A stretch of 64,000 bases of DNA from Desulfobacula sp. (GTDB lineage Bacteria; Desulfobacterota; Desulfobacteria; Desulfobacterales; Desulfobacteraceae), in assembly GCA_023701135.1 (NCBI GenBank), contig JAMPXP010000017.1:1-64000 (forward strand), written 5' to 3'. Position numbers and translations under genes: made by a program. The notes under the pieces are model-generated. The model was given only the letters and a program-made list of their open reading frames with translations. It was not told the origin of the DNA and searched no databases. Every line of letters starts with the position of its first letter. Within the stretch, counting starts at the first letter, position 1. Shown piece by piece: positions 8,936 to 17,930 of this stretch.

Positions 8936-10159
8936 TCAAGACATTGACGCCCCGCCCAATATGACTTTCAGGGTTTCCCTGGCGATTTTGAGCTCCTCGT
9001 TGGTGGGCACCACCAGGACCTTGACCCCTGCTTCCGGTGGGCTGATCTGCCTTGGCCCGTCATGGGGCTGATGGTTTTCCCCGGGATCGATTTCAATATT
9101 CAGGCAGGAGAGGCCTTGGCAACAGCGCTCCCGGACGGCCGGGGCGTTTTCCCCGATGCCGCCGGTGAAGACGAGGGCATCCAGCCGTCCGAGGACGGCG
9201 GCATAGGCCCCGATATATTTTTTGATGCGGTAGGTATATACCTCCAGGGCCAGTTCCGCAAGACCGTCACCCTTTGCGGCCCTTTCCAGCACCACCCGCA
9301 TGTCATTGGCCCCGCAGATGCCTTTGAGTCCGCTTTCCTTATTTAAAATCCCGTCGATGTCGTTCAGGGACATGTTCAGGTGGTTGGCGAGAAAAAAGGG
9401 GATGGCCGGGTCCATGTCTCCGGAGCGGGTTCCCATGACCAGGCCCTCCAGGGGGGTCAGGCCCATGGAGGTGTCCACACATTGTCCGTTTTGGATGGCC
9501 GCCATGCTGGCTCCGTTGCCCAGGTGCAGGGTAATGAGGTTTAATTGGCAGAGGGGTCGGTTCAGATATTCTGCGGATTTCTCAGCCACATAGGCATGGG
9601 AGGTCCCGTGGAATCCGTATCGCCGGACCCGGTGGCGTTCATATAGGTCATAGGGCAGGGCATAGATATAAGCCTTTTTGGGGATGGTCTGGTGAAAGGC
9701 CGTGTCAAACACCGCCACCTGGGGCGATTCCGGGAAAATGGACCGTGCCGTCCGGATGCCCGTCAAATTGGGCGGATTGTGCAGAGGGGCCAGGGGGGTG
9801 TTTTTTTCAATCTCCCGGATTACGGCGTCGTCAATTATCCCGGGGGTCTGGAAGGTTTCTCCCCCATGCACCACCCGGTGACCCACGGCAAAAATATCGG
9901 ACTTGTCCCGGATGACCCCGCATTCCGGGTCCGTGAGCAGGGCCGTGATGGTTTCCAGGCCCTGGCCATGATCCGGATAATGTCCTTCCATGATCTTTTT
10001 GATCCGGGTCCCTTCCCTGGACAGGGTGATATGGGTGAGTTTTCCCGAATCCTCGCCGATTCTTTCCAGCATTCCCGTTGCCAGGACCGCTTCGTCATCC
10101 ATGTCGAACAATTGGTATTTGATGGAGGAGCTGCCGGTATTGATGACCAGGATTTTCAT
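8936..10159 (-). CDS. ackA: Acetate kinase
   Basis: Acetate kinase interconverts acetyl phosphate + ADP and acetate + ATP, the substrate-level phosphorylation step of acetate formation or the entry step of acetate use. The 407-residue protein has the full ASKHA set: NTGSSSIKY at the N terminus, GFHGTSHAYV near 175, LHLGNGAS near 203, TRSGDMDP near 238 and GGIGENAP near 324. The start ATG at 10159 overlaps the pta stop as ATGA, so the two genes are translationally coupled. A longer in-frame start at 10231 would lie inside pta and adds a Cys/His-rich stretch foreign to the family, so I rejected it. The NRPS follows in the same direction. Confidence 0.97.
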   Translation of the reverse strand: MKILVINTGSSSIKYQLFDMDDEAVLATGMLERIGEDSGKLTHITLSREGTRIKKIMEGHYPDHGQGLETITALLTDPECGVIRDKSDIFAVGHRVVHGGETFQTPGIIDDAVIREIEKNTPLAPLHNPPNLTGIRTARSIFPESPQVAVFDTAFHQTIPKKAYIYALPYDLYERHRVRRYGFHGTSHAYVAEKSAEYLNRPLCQLNLITLHLGNGASMAAIQNGQCVDTSMGLTPLEGLVMGTRSGDMDPAIPFFLANHLNMSLNDIDGILNKESGLKGICGANDMRVVLERAAKGDGLAELALEVYTYRIKKYIGAYAAVLGRLDALVFTGGIGENAPAVRERCCQGLSCLNIEIDPGENHQPHDGPRQISPPEAGVKVLVVPTNEELKIARETLKVILGGASMS

Positions 10160-12276
10160 AGGGCATCCTTTTCCGCCTGGGCCTGGATGGCAGTGATGGC
10201 AATGGTATTCACCACATCGGAGACCAGGCAACCCCGGCTCAGATCGTTGACCGGCCGTTTCAGGCCCTGGAGGATGGGGCCGATGGCAACGGCTCCGGCC
10301 GAGCGCTGAACCGCTTTATAGGTATTGTTGCCGGTATTCAGATCCGGGAAGATAAACACCGTGGCTCTTCCCGCCACTTCACTGTCCGGCATTTTTATTT
10401 TGGCCACCGTGGGATCAATGGCCGCATCATACTGGATGGGCCCCTCCAGTTTCAGATCCAGGCCCCTTTGACGCGACATATCCCTGGCCAGTTGAGTCGC
10501 CTCTCGCACCTTTTCCACCTCTTCTCCCTTTCCCGATTCCCCCGTGGAATAGGAGAGCATGGCCACCCTGGGATCAATATCGAAAATCCTGGCGGTTTGG
10601 GCCGAGGCAATAGCAATTTCGGCCAGTTGGGCGGCGTCGGGGTCCGGGTTGATGGCACAATCCCCATACACCAGGACCCGGTCCTTCAGGCACATGAAAA
10701 ATACACTGGAAACAACGGAAAATCCGGCTTTGGTCTTGATGATTTCAAAGGCGGGCCGGATGGTGGCCTGGGTGGTATGAACCGCACCGGAAACCATGCC
10801 GTCGGCATGGCCCTTGCGGACCATCATGGTCCCGAAGAAATTGACATCACTCATGAAATCCTTTGCCGCTTCCAGGGTCATGCCTTTATGCTTTCTCAGC
10901 TCATAATAGGTCCGGACATAGTCCTCAAAATATTCAGATGCCTGAACCTCCATAATCCGGGCCGAATCCATCTTCAGGCCCAGCCGGAGGATCTGCTTGC
11001 GGATTCGCTCCTCATTTCCAAGGAGGGTCAGATCCACCACCTCTCTTCGCAAAAGGATTTCAGCAGCGCATAAAATTCTTTCATCCTCACTTTCGGGCAA
11101 TACAATATGCTGCTTTTTGGCCTTGGCTTTCTGGAGCAGGCCGTATTCAAACATTTTGGGGGTCACCACGGTTGTCCGGGTTTCGATGATTTTTTCCGCC
11201 AGTTCATTGGAATCGATATATTGGTCAAAGACTTCCAGGGCCCGGTTGATCTTGCGAAGGTTGTCCGGGGAAATCCCGGCATGGACCTTGCTCACCAGGA
11301 TGGTTGAGGGAAATGTGTCTCCTGCAACAGATAAAATCGGGACCAGATGTGGAAATCCATCAATCAACCGGCATACGGATGCTTCCGGTTTCAGGCCGCC
11401 GGTCAGCAGAATCCCGGCAATATTGGGCATGGACATGGACGACACGGCGGAAAGGCAGGCCACGATGACATCGGACCGGTCTCCAGGGGTAATGACCAGC
11501 AAACCGTGTTCGATCCGTTTTAAAAAATTACGCAACTGCATGGCCGCCACGGTAAAACCGTATACGTGCCGGTTGAGCTTGTCTTCCCCGTACAGGATCT
11601 CAGCCCCCAGAATCCGTGCGATTTCTCCCATGGTGGGATTTCCAAGGCGTTTGTCCTCGGGTACAGCATAGAAGAGCGAGCCTGAAGCCGGACTCTCTTT
11701 TTCAAGCCGTGAGATGATCTTTTGTCCGTCATCATCGGTCAGGGTCCGGTTTACGATGGTGGCGAGGACCTCGCATCCTTCATTGATAAAGGAGTTGTGA
11801 TAGACCTGGATGGATTGAACCACGCTCTCCACGGATTTGTGATGGGCGTTTGCCACTAAAAGGACAGGGCAGCCCAGGTTTTTGGTGATCTGGGCGTTCA
11901 GATCGAATTCAAAGGAAGCGGTGGATCCTTCCAGTTCAATGCCTTCGCATAATATAAAATCATGGTCTTTTTCAATTTCCTTATAGGCATTGAAAATGCC
12001 TTCCAGCAATTCATCCTGCCGTCCCCGGCCGATGAGGTTCCCGGCTTCGGCCAGGGTATAGGCAAACATTTTTTCATGGGGAATGGTGAGTTTGAAATAG
12101 GAAGAGAATAAACAGATGTCATTATCGATTTTTTTCCCATCCGGAGCGGCATGGATCAAGGGACGAAAAAAGCCGACCCGGCCCACATTCCGGATCAAAA
12201 GTTCCATGATTCCAAGGGCAATGGCGGATTTTCCGCTTCTTGGTTCCGTTGCCGTAATAAAAAGATTTTTTGCCAT
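10156..12276 (-). CDS. pta: Phosphate acetyltransferase, long three-domain form
   Basis: Pta interconverts acetyl-CoA + phosphate and acetyl phosphate + CoA. This 706-residue form matches the E. coli-type layout. An N-terminal BioD/CobB-like P-loop domain contains TEPRSGKSAIALG near residue 10. A DRTGG-type regulatory middle domain covers roughly 215-330, with a GDRSDVI segment. The catalytic PTA_PTB domain runs from about 375 to the end, with LPESEDERIL, VSGAVHTTQATIRPA, VYGDCAINPDP and GRATVFIFPDLNTGN. It is coupled to ackA by an ATGA overlap. In sulfate reducers the pair handles acetate conversion linked to energy conservation; the direction cannot be read from sequence. Confidence 0.97.
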   Translation of the reverse strand: MAKNLFITATEPRSGKSAIALGIMELLIRNVGRVGFFRPLIHAAPDGKKIDNDICLFSSYFKLTIPHEKMFAYTLAEAGNLIGRGRQDELLEGIFNAYKEIEKDHDFILCEGIELEGSTASFEFDLNAQITKNLGCPVLLVANAHHKSVESVVQSIQVYHNSFINEGCEVLATIVNRTLTDDDGQKIISRLEKESPASGSLFYAVPEDKRLGNPTMGEIARILGAEILYGEDKLNRHVYGFTVAAMQLRNFLKRIEHGLLVITPGDRSDVIVACLSAVSSMSMPNIAGILLTGGLKPEASVCRLIDGFPHLVPILSVAGDTFPSTILVSKVHAGISPDNLRKINRALEVFDQYIDSNELAEKIIETRTTVVTPKMFEYGLLQKAKAKKQHIVLPESEDERILCAAEILLRREVVDLTLLGNEERIRKQILRLGLKMDSARIMEVQASEYFEDYVRTYYELRKHKGMTLEAAKDFMSDVNFFGTMMVRKGHADGMVSGAVHTTQATIRPAFEIIKTKAGFSVVSSVFFMCLKDRVLVYGDCAINPDPDAAQLAEIAIASAQTARIFDIDPRVAMLSYSTGESGKGEEVEKVREATQLARDMSRQRGLDLKLEGPIQYDAAIDPTVAKIKMPDSEVAGRATVFIFPDLNTGNNTYKAVQRSAGAVAIGPILQGLKRPVNDLSRGCLVSDVVNTIAITAIQAQAEKDAL

Positions 12277-12343
12277 CGTATCCTCGTAAAGATTATTATC
12301 ACCCCTGAATTTAAACTCCGGCCCAACCGGAAGGGTTCAAGAC

Positions 12344-12372
12344 AGTTTAGTGGATCGGCAAAAGTTTATCAA
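12344..12372 (-). promoter_or_regulatory. Candidate sigma-70 promoter for pta-ackA
   Basis: On the minus strand TTGATA (12367-12372) is separated by 17 bp from TAAACT (12344-12349), about 70 bases before the pta start. It matches 5/6 and 4/6 consensus positions. It lies in the 187-base gap between the MOT1-like gene and pta, so pta probably heads its own transcript. Confidence 0.4.
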
Positions 12373-12463
12373 CAGGCGCCTTGTCTTTTTTAATTGCCTC
12401 AGGATATTGGACGGTTTCATCTTTTTGGACTTCAGGCAGGCCCTGGGTTGTGCCGAATATGGA

Positions 12464-13657
12464 TCAGATTTTAATTTTTGTTTTTTTGATGACAAAATCA
12501 ACCAAAATCCCGATGCCGAAGGCCCAGCCCATATTGGGAACGGCCAGGGAGATGCCGCTGATCAAAAGGGCCACAAAATATTCTTCATTGGTTTTCAGGC
12601 TGCGGATCAGGGGGCAGAGTTCCAGTCCGGCAAAAATCAGCAGAACGCCCAGGACCGAGTTGGGGATCATGGCCAGGACGGAAAAACCCAGTTCGCCGAA
12701 CAGCAATGCCATCAGCAATAACAGCGCTCCGATCATGAGCGGGGCCCCGCCGGTCCTGGCCCCGAACCGGTAATGGGCGGCCAGGCCCCCGGTGCCGTGG
12801 CACATGGGCACCGCACCCAAAAAGCCCACCGGTAAATTGACAAGACCCATGGTTAAAGCAAAATTGCCGGCTTTTGTGTTTTTGAGCAGGGGATTGTCAG
12901 GAAAAAGTACGGAACAGGTATCTGCCGTTCCCACACAGGAATTTCCGATGGTTAAGGGAATCTGGGGCAGGATCAGCATGCTGAAGGCGATCCAGAAATC
13001 GTTGACGGATGGAAAAATCAACCGGATATCCGTGGGGCCCAGTGAAAAATGCTGTCCTTTGAATCCGCCGAAAAATAACCCTGCCAGAATTCCAGCGCCA
13101 ACGGCTGCCATGGCTGCCGGCAGGCGTTTGTTGTCCAGCAGCACCAGCACCATGACAAAAACAAGGACGCCGATGATCAGATTCAGGTTTAAACCGGCCA
13201 GTTTTGCCGGTGTGTCCGACATAAACAAGTTTTTATTGATGATCAATTCAATGCCTTTGCGTAAAAAGACTAGGCCCAAAGCCAATTGAATACCGCGAAC
13301 CACGGGCTGGGTGAAAAGCTTGGCCAGTTTATCCACCAGGCCCGTAAAATAAAATAGCAACATCAGGCTTCCGAAAATGATGCCCGAGGCACTGATCACG
13401 GATTCTGTAATCAGGGCCGGGTATGCGATGGCAATGGCGCCGACCGCTTTAAGGGGCTGGACCGGGACCGGGAGTTTGAAATAAAATCCTGTGACGATAT
13501 AAAGCAATCCAAACGAAAGGAATACAGATGAAGGACTCAAATGATTTATCATGATCATCCCCATCACAATGGGCAGGAGTGTTCCTAAATCACCAAAAGA
13601 ACCGGCCAGCTCGACCCGGTCGAATTTGAAATTTTCAAAAAATGAATTTTTTTCCAT
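12464..13657 (-). CDS. MOT1-like sulfate/molybdate transporter
   Basis: A 397-residue integral membrane protein of the SulP-related MOT1 (molybdate transporter of high affinity) type, predicted to import molybdate, tungstate or sulfate across the inner membrane. Diagnostic motifs are GSFGDLGTLLPI near residue 19 and PVPVQPLKAVGAIA near 63. The rest is about ten hydrophobic segments, and no STAS domain follows, as in MOT1 and unlike classic SulP sulfate permeases. AGGAGAT lies just upstream of the ATG at 13657. It diverges from the TSUP permease and tunR gene across a 162-bp region with facing promoters and a shared dyad. That context argues for oxyanion homeostasis under TunR control. Which oxyanion it carries is unresolved. 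Confidence 0.85.
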   Translation of the reverse strand: MEKNSFFENFKFDRVELAGSFGDLGTLLPIVMGMIMINHLSPSSVFLSFGLLYIVTGFYFKLPVPVQPLKAVGAIAIAYPALITESVISASGIIFGSLMLLFYFTGLVDKLAKLFTQPVVRGIQLALGLVFLRKGIELIINKNLFMSDTPAKLAGLNLNLIIGVLVFVMVLVLLDNKRLPAAMAAVGAGILAGLFFGGFKGQHFSLGPTDIRLIFPSVNDFWIAFSMLILPQIPLTIGNSCVGTADTCSVLFPDNPLLKNTKAGNFALTMGLVNLPVGFLGAVPMCHGTGGLAAHYRFGARTGGAPLMIGALLLLMALLFGELGFSVLAMIPNSVLGVLLIFAGLELCPLIRSLKTNEEYFVALLISGISLAVPNMGWAFGIGILVDFVIKKTKIKI

Positions 13658-13690
13658 TTTATGATCTCCTGTGAGGTATATTTACGTCTC

Positions 13691-13753
13691 TTGACATAAA
13701 GTCACGAATTTAATATTAATCGTGATAATGAAGAAAATTTAATCTATTGTCAA
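13691..13753. promoter_or_regulatory. Divergent promoters with shared dyad, candidate TunR operator
   Basis: Plus strand: TTGACA (13691-13696), 17-bp spacer, TATTAA (13714-13719), for the TSUP gene. Minus strand: TTGACA (13748-13753), 17-bp spacer, CATTAT (13725-13730), for the MOT1-like gene. Between them lies an inverted repeat, TCACGA (13702-13707) with TCGTGA (13720-13725), spaced 12 bp. It covers the plus spacer and -10 and touches the minus -10. A protein bound there would block both promoters. A second imperfect dyad, TATCGTT/AATGATA, sits at 13757-13773. I could not compare either with the published TunR motif. Confidence 0.6.
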
Positions 13754-13819
13754 GCATATCGTTCGAAATGATAGCACTGAAATTTTTATTTTTGTGTCTA
13801 TTTAATAAGGACATTTTTT

Positions 13820-14767
13820 ATGGGAGAAAGGCTTATGTTTTTTTCGACGGCTGGTATAGAAACGGCGTTTTGGATTCCACCGGTGGTGGCCTTTGCGGTT
13901 TCGTTTTTCACTTCCATGGGCGGGGTTTCCGGAGCCTTTCTGCTCTTGCCGTTTCAAATGTCGTTTCTCGGGTATACCCATCCTTCGGTCAGCGCCACCA
14001 ACCAGGTTTTTAATATTGTGGCCATCCCCAGCGGGGTCTACCGGTACTGGCGGGAAGGAAGGATGGTATGGCCTCTGACCTGGATCGTGATTGTCGGCAC
14101 TCTGCCCGGTGTTTTTATCGGGGCCATCGTGAGAGTGGCTTACTTACCTGACCCAAAGCATTTTAAACTTTTTGCCGCCGGTGTCCTGCTGTATATCGGC
14201 ATCAAAATGGTAAGGGATTTGCTGAAGAAAACCACCGGCGCCAGCTCTCAAGCCAATAGCGAAAAACGGTTTCAGGAAATGATGAAGAGCTGTGGTTCAA
14301 GGACCACCGGCACCGCAACGATTGCTCATTTCAATTTGAAGCGGCTGGGTTTCAGCTTTTATGATGAATCCTTTGAGGTTTCATTGTGGGGTATTTTTAT
14401 CCTGAGTTTTATTGTAGGTATTGTGGGAGGGGTCTATGGCATCGGCGGCGGCTCTATCATTGCCCCGTTCTTTGTGACATTTTTTGGACTGCCGGTCTAT
14501 ATCGTGGCAGGGGCGGCCCTCATGGGAACCTTTGTGACTTCGGTCGCCGGTGTTGTTTTTTATCAAGCCATTGCCCCGTTTTATCCGCATCTTTCAGTTG
14601 CACCGGACTGGGTGCTGGGAATTTTGTTCGGGGTTGGCGGAATGGCGGGCATGTACCTTGGTGCCCGGTGTCAGAAATTTGTTCCGGCCAAGGCCATCAA
14701 ATGGATGTTGTCCGGGATTATAATTTTCACGGCAGCTAAATACATCCTTGAATTTTTCGGGTATTAA
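13820..14767 (+). CDS. TSUP (TauE/SafE) family permease
   Basis: A 315-residue membrane protein of the toluene sulfonate uptake (TauE/SafE) family, with two homologous hydrophobic halves. The first half shows SFFTSMGGVSGAFLLLPF and TNQVFNIVAIPSG. The second shows GIVGGVYGIGGGSIIAPFFV and FVTSVAGVVFYQ, the paired glycine-rich motifs of the family. A cytoplasmic linker of about 50 residues separates the halves, longer than usual. Family members export or import sulfite, sulfoacetate, sulfonates or related oxyanions. Being followed directly by tunR fits the published group of TunR repressors that control TSUP genes, so tungstate or molybdate detoxification is plausible. AAGGA lies about 9 bases before the ATG at 13820; an in-frame ATG at 13835 is an alternative start. 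Confidence 0.9.
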   Translation: MGERLMFFSTAGIETAFWIPPVVAFAVSFFTSMGGVSGAFLLLPFQMSFLGYTHPSVSATNQVFNIVAIPSGVYRYWREGRMVWPLTWIVIVGTLPGVFIGAIVRVAYLPDPKHFKLFAAGVLLYIGIKMVRDLLKKTTGASSQANSEKRFQEMMKSCGSRTTGTATIAHFNLKRLGFSFYDESFEVSLWGIFILSFIVGIVGGVYGIGGGSIIAPFFVTFFGLPVYIVAGAALMGTFVTSVAGVVFYQAIAPFYPHLSVAPDWVLGILFGVGGMAGMYLGARCQKFVPAKAIKWMLSGIIIFTAAKYILEFFGY

Positions 14768-14774
14768 AGAGGAT

Positions 14775-15815
14775 ATGAAAAAAGAAATACCGATTAAGGA
14801 TCAGGGCAAATGCCTTGATTCAAACCAGCTTCATGAACTTGAGCAATCCTTTCGAAACTGGGCCGGCGAACCACTGCGTTCGGATGTACGCATGGCCCGT
14901 CAACGTATCCTGATCATATTCCTATTGATCCGTTATACCGGCGCCAAACTCAGCGAGGTGCTGAACCTTGATCCCTTCCGGGATATTGACGTTGAAACCT
15001 ATTCAGTCAGTTTCGGGAGGCTTGCGGGGGAATCGGGCCGACCGCAGCGAAAAGTCCATCTGGCAGAAGCTGTCTGCCGGGAAATACAAGGCATGATGGC
15101 GGCCTCATCTTTTAAAGCAGCCTCGGCAGGCCTGCTCCAGGTTGACCCCGGGTTTGTCCGGCGTAAATTTTATGAACGGGCCCAGGCCTGCGGGTTTGCA
15201 AAGGCTTTGGGAGCTCCGGAGCTCCTTCGCAGATCACGGGCTGTTGAGCTGATCGGCAACAATATGCCCCTGCCCGCGGTCCAGATGATGCTGGGCCATT
15301 CAACCCCCAATCCGGTTTCATCCTATGTGTCTTTTTCCGAGGATGAATTCCGGGAAATTACCCGGTTTTTCACGGAAAAAGAATCGGGCCGGAAAACCAG
15401 CGCGCGGAATTCTTTTTTCGGAAAGATAGAGACCATCCAGCAAGGAGATATACAAACCCGTATCGAACTTCTGACTCTGGGCGAACACAGGGTCACAACT
15501 GTCATTACCAACGACAGCGTCAAAAGGCTTGGTCTGAAACCGGGTAAATGGATCACGGCCGAAGTCAAAGCCCCCTGGGTGATCCTGGATAAATGTCTTA
15601 ATGACCCTGAATCCAGTGCGGATAACCGTTTCCAGGGAATCGTGGAAAAAATCATCCGGGGCCGGATCAACACGGAATACCGGGTGAAGATACCCGACGG
15701 CACCGAGATCTGTTCCATTGTCACCACCGAAAGCTGCCGCCGCCTTGCCCTTGGGGAAGGGGATAGGGTCTGGGTCCTGTTCAACAGCGCCTCAGTGGTG
15801 CTCATGACCGGCTGA
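14775..15815 (+). CDS. tunR: TunR-type tungstate/molybdate-responsive regulator (dead tyrosine recombinase + two Mop domains)
   Basis: A fusion of a XerC/D-like recombinase domain with two molybdate-binding TOBE/Mop domains, the architecture of the TunR family, which senses tungstate/molybdate in sulfate reducers and acts as a transcription factor. Residues 40-205 resemble the recombinase catalytic fold: RYTGAKLSEVL, LRRSRAVELI, MMLGHSTP, SSYVSF. The first catalytic Arg of the usual TGLR motif is Lys (TGAK) and the His of HxxR is missing, so recombination is unlikely. Mop1 (about 215-275) begins NSFFGKIETI and Mop2 (about 283-345) begins NRFQGIVEKI. I chose ATG 14775 after AAAGAGGAT; a TTG at 14748 would overlap the permease. 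It follows the TSUP gene by 7 bases. Confidence 0.9.
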   Translation: MKKEIPIKDQGKCLDSNQLHELEQSFRNWAGEPLRSDVRMARQRILIIFLLIRYTGAKLSEVLNLDPFRDIDVETYSVSFGRLAGESGRPQRKVHLAEAVCREIQGMMAASSFKAASAGLLQVDPGFVRRKFYERAQACGFAKALGAPELLRRSRAVELIGNNMPLPAVQMMLGHSTPNPVSSYVSFSEDEFREITRFFTEKESGRKTSARNSFFGKIETIQQGDIQTRIELLTLGEHRVTTVITNDSVKRLGLKPGKWITAEVKAPWVILDKCLNDPESSADNRFQGIVEKIIRGRINTEYRVKIPDGTEICSIVTTESCRRLALGEGDRVWVLFNSASVVLMTG

Positions 15816-15865
15816 TAAGTCCTATCGGGTAAGGTCCAAACCCATTTAAAAACCATACAAAATTC

Positions 15866-15911
15866 TTGACCGGGTCAAATTTTTTATATAAACATTTAGT
15901 TGTTTGGCTAA
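15866..15911 (+). promoter_or_regulatory. ars operon promoter and candidate ArsR operator
   Basis: TTGACC (15866-15871) and TATAAA (15887-15892) form a -35/-10 pair with a short 15-bp spacer. TTGACC-G-GGTCAA at 15866-15878 is a perfect 13-bp palindrome over the -35. A second dyad, TTAG-N8-CTAA, at 15896-15911 lies just after the -10 in AT-rich sequence, the usual place for an ArsR operator. ArsR autoregulation is expected from the family; the choice of dyad is inference. Confidence 0.5.
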
Positions 15912-15932
15912 TTATAAAAACATGACGTCGGT

Positions 15933-16340
15933 ATGGATGATACGATTTCAAAACTGAAGGCCTTGGCGGATAAAAACCGGCTCAGGATCTTTTGCGCCCT
16001 GGTCCGCCACGAGGAATTGTGCGCCTGCCAGATCACGGAATTGCTCCAGGTGACCGGTGCCACAGCCTCCCGTCATTTGAGCATCCTGGTTGCTGCCGGG
16101 CTGCTGAAAAGCCGGAAGGACGGCCGGTGGGTGCTTTTCAGCCTGGACCGGTCCGGCAACGGGTTCGACGGCATCCTGCAATGGCTTGATCCTGAACTCC
16201 GGATCTCTTTGACCCTTCAAAATGACCTTGACGCCCTAGTGCGGATCACGGGGCTCTCCCGTGAGGATCTTTGCAGACAACAACGGGGGGAGGCCTGCTG
16301 CCCCATCCCAAAAGGAGCCCATACCAAAAAGGAGTCATAA
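15933..16340 (+). CDS. arsR: ArsR-family metalloregulator
   Basis: A 135-residue winged-helix repressor of the ArsR/SmtB family that probably represses this operon and is released by arsenite. It has LKALADKNRLRIFCAL at the start, the metal-site segment ELCACQITELL (a CxC in the alpha-3 helix, as in ELCVC of classic ArsR), and the recognition helix TGATASRHLSILVAAGLL. The C-terminal extension carries further cysteines (DLCRQQ and EACCP), which might add a ligand. Its TAA stop shares one base with the arsC ATG (TAATG), so arsR and arsC are coupled. Promoter and dyad lie 20-70 bases upstream. Confidence 0.92.
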   Translation: MDDTISKLKALADKNRLRIFCALVRHEELCACQITELLQVTGATASRHLSILVAAGLLKSRKDGRWVLFSLDRSGNGFDGILQWLDPELRISLTLQNDLDALVRITGLSREDLCRQQRGEACCPIPKGAHTKKES

Positions 16341-16780
16341 TGGATAAACTGAAAATATTATTTCTGTGTACGGGGAATTCATGCCGGAGCCAGATGGCGG
16401 AAGGCTGGACCCGCAAGCTCAAGGGGGATAGGATCCAAGCCTTTTCCGCCGGGGTTGAAACCCACGGACTGAATCCCCATGCCGTCGCCGTCATGGCCGA
16501 GGCCGGAGTTGACATTTCCGGGCAGAGATCCAAACATGTCAATGAATTCGCGGGCCAGGAGTTTGATGCGGTGGTGACGGTCTGTGACCATGCCCGCGAA
16601 TCCTGCCCCTATTTTCCGGCATCCTGCAAACGCGTCCATGCCGGCTTTGTCGATCCGCCGGCCCTGGCCCGGGAGATCGCGGCACAAGGGGGGGATGAAG
16701 CGGCCCAACTGGATGGCTACCGGAAGGTGAGAGACGACATCAGGGCTTTTGTGGAAGCCCTGCCGGACAATATTTTATAA
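16340..16780 (+). CDS. arsC: Arsenate reductase, thioredoxin-coupled LMW-PTP type
   Basis: Reduces arsenate to arsenite with thioredoxin as electron donor. At 146 residues it is a low-molecular-weight phosphatase fold. The P-loop nucleophile Cys lies in [15 protein letters not shown] (CX5R) near residue 10. The relay cysteines are in [14 protein letters not shown] near 83-90. The DPP acid segment near 108 is followed by [11 protein letters not shown]. The start is ATG 16340 after AAAAAGGAGTCATA; an earlier in-frame ATG at 16271 would run into arsR. The Cys triad places it with S. aureus pI258 ArsC rather than the glutaredoxin-linked R773 type. Confidence 0.95.
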   Translation: MDKLKILFLCTGNSCRSQMAEGWTRKLKGDRIQAFSAGVETHGLNPHAVAVMAEAGVDISGQRSKHVNEFAGQEFDAVVTVCDHARESCPYFPASCKRVHAGFVDPPALAREIAAQGGDEAAQLDGYRKVRDDIRAFVEALPDNIL

Positions 16781-16791
16781 GGAGACCAGAG

Positions 16792-17898
16792 GTGAATAAC
16801 AAGAGCATCAATTCCGACAAAACAAATCCAAACATCTGCCCCACAGCCCGGCCCGTCGGCAAGGGGCTTTCCTTCCTGGACCGGTTCCTGACCCTGTGGA
16901 TATTCGCCGCCATGGCCCTGGGGATCTGCGCCGGCTGGCTTGTGCCCGCTGTCAAGAATTTTGTCAATTTATTTACGGTGGGAACCACCAATATCCCCAT
17001 TGCCGTGGGCCTCATCCTCATGATGTATCCGCCCTTTGCCAAGGTGAGATACGAGGACATGCCCGATGTTTTCAGAAATATCCGGGTTCTTTGCCTGTCC
17101 CTGGTCCAGAACTGGGTGGTGGGCCCCTTTCTGATGTTTTTCATTGCCATCATCTTTCTCCGGGATTATCCCGAATATATGGCAGGGCTGATCATGATCG
17201 GCCTGGCCCGGTGCATCGCCATGGTCATTGTCTGGAATGAGCTGGCCAAGGGGGATACCGAATATGCCGCCGGTCTGGTGGCCTTTAACTCCGTTTTCCA
17301 GGTGGTTTTTTTCAGTGTCTATGCCTGGTTTTTCCTCACGGTGCTGCCGCCCCTCTTCGGGATCCAGGCCACGGCCGTGGCCATCACCATCGGCCAGATC
17401 GCCGAAAGCGTGTTTATCTACCTGGGCATCCCCTTTATCGCCGGTGCCCTGACCCGGTTTATCGGGGTCAAGGCCATGGGCCGGGAACGGTATCATGCCG
17501 TGGTGGTCCCCAGGATCAGCCCCCTGACCCTGATTGCCCTGCTCTTTACCATTGTCCTCATGTTCAGCCTCAAGGGGGATCTCATCGTTCAGATTCCCAT
17601 GGATGTGGTGAGAATTGCCGTCCCGCTGCTGGTGTATTTTGTGATCATGTTCCTGGTGTCTTTTTATATGGGGAAAAAGGTGGGGGCAGATTACAAAAAG
17701 ACGGCCACCCTTGCCTTTACGGCCGCCAGCAACAATTTTGAGCTGGCCATTGCCGTGGCCATCGCCGTCTTCGGCCTCAATTCCGGCGCAGCCTTTGCCG
17801 CCGTTATCGGACCCCTGGTGGAAGTTCCGGTCATGATCGGCCTTGTGAACGTGGCCTTTTTTTTCCAGCGCCGGTATTTCCGGGAGAAGCTTTCATAA
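16792..17898 (+). CDS. acr3: Arsenite efflux permease ACR3
   Basis: Exports arsenite made by ArsC. The 368-residue protein begins at GTG 16792 with GGAGACCAGAG just upstream. It has about ten membrane segments typical of the ACR3/BART superfamily. The conserved segments [29 protein letters not shown] (with the ARC cysteine that binds arsenite), [18 protein letters not shown] and [17 protein letters not shown] are all visible. It is the third gene of arsR-arsC-acr3, separated from arsC by 11 bases. No clear terminator follows; the next promoter starts 33 bases downstream. Confidence 0.96.
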   Translation: MNNKSINSDKTNPNICPTARPVGKGLSFLDRFLTLWIFAAMALGICAGWLVPAVKNFVNLFTVGTTNIPIAVGLILMMYPPFAKVRYEDMPDVFRNIRVLCLSLVQNWVVGPFLMFFIAIIFLRDYPEYMAGLIMIGLARCIAMVIVWNELAKGDTEYAAGLVAFNSVFQVVFFSVYAWFFLTVLPPLFGIQATAVAITIGQIAESVFIYLGIPFIAGALTRFIGVKAMGRERYHAVVVPRISPLTLIALLFTIVLMFSLKGDLIVQIPMDVVRIAVPLLVYFVIMFLVSFYMGKKVGADYKKTATLAFTAASNNFELAIAVAIAVFGLNSGAAFAAVIGPLVEVPVMIGLVNVAFFFQRRYFREKLS

Positions 17899-17930
17899 AA
17901 AGAGACTGTAGCCCCCATGAGACATTTGGA

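Noticed and set aside
10160-10231. Longer acetate kinase start at 10231
   Set aside because: It lies within pta and the extra residues are foreign to the family; the ATGA overlap at 10156-10159 marks the start.
14775-15815. Tyrosine recombinase as sign of an integrated element
   Set aside because: It carries two Mop domains and has lost the first catalytic Arg and the HxxR His, fits the TunR regulator family and has no att site or cargo nearby.
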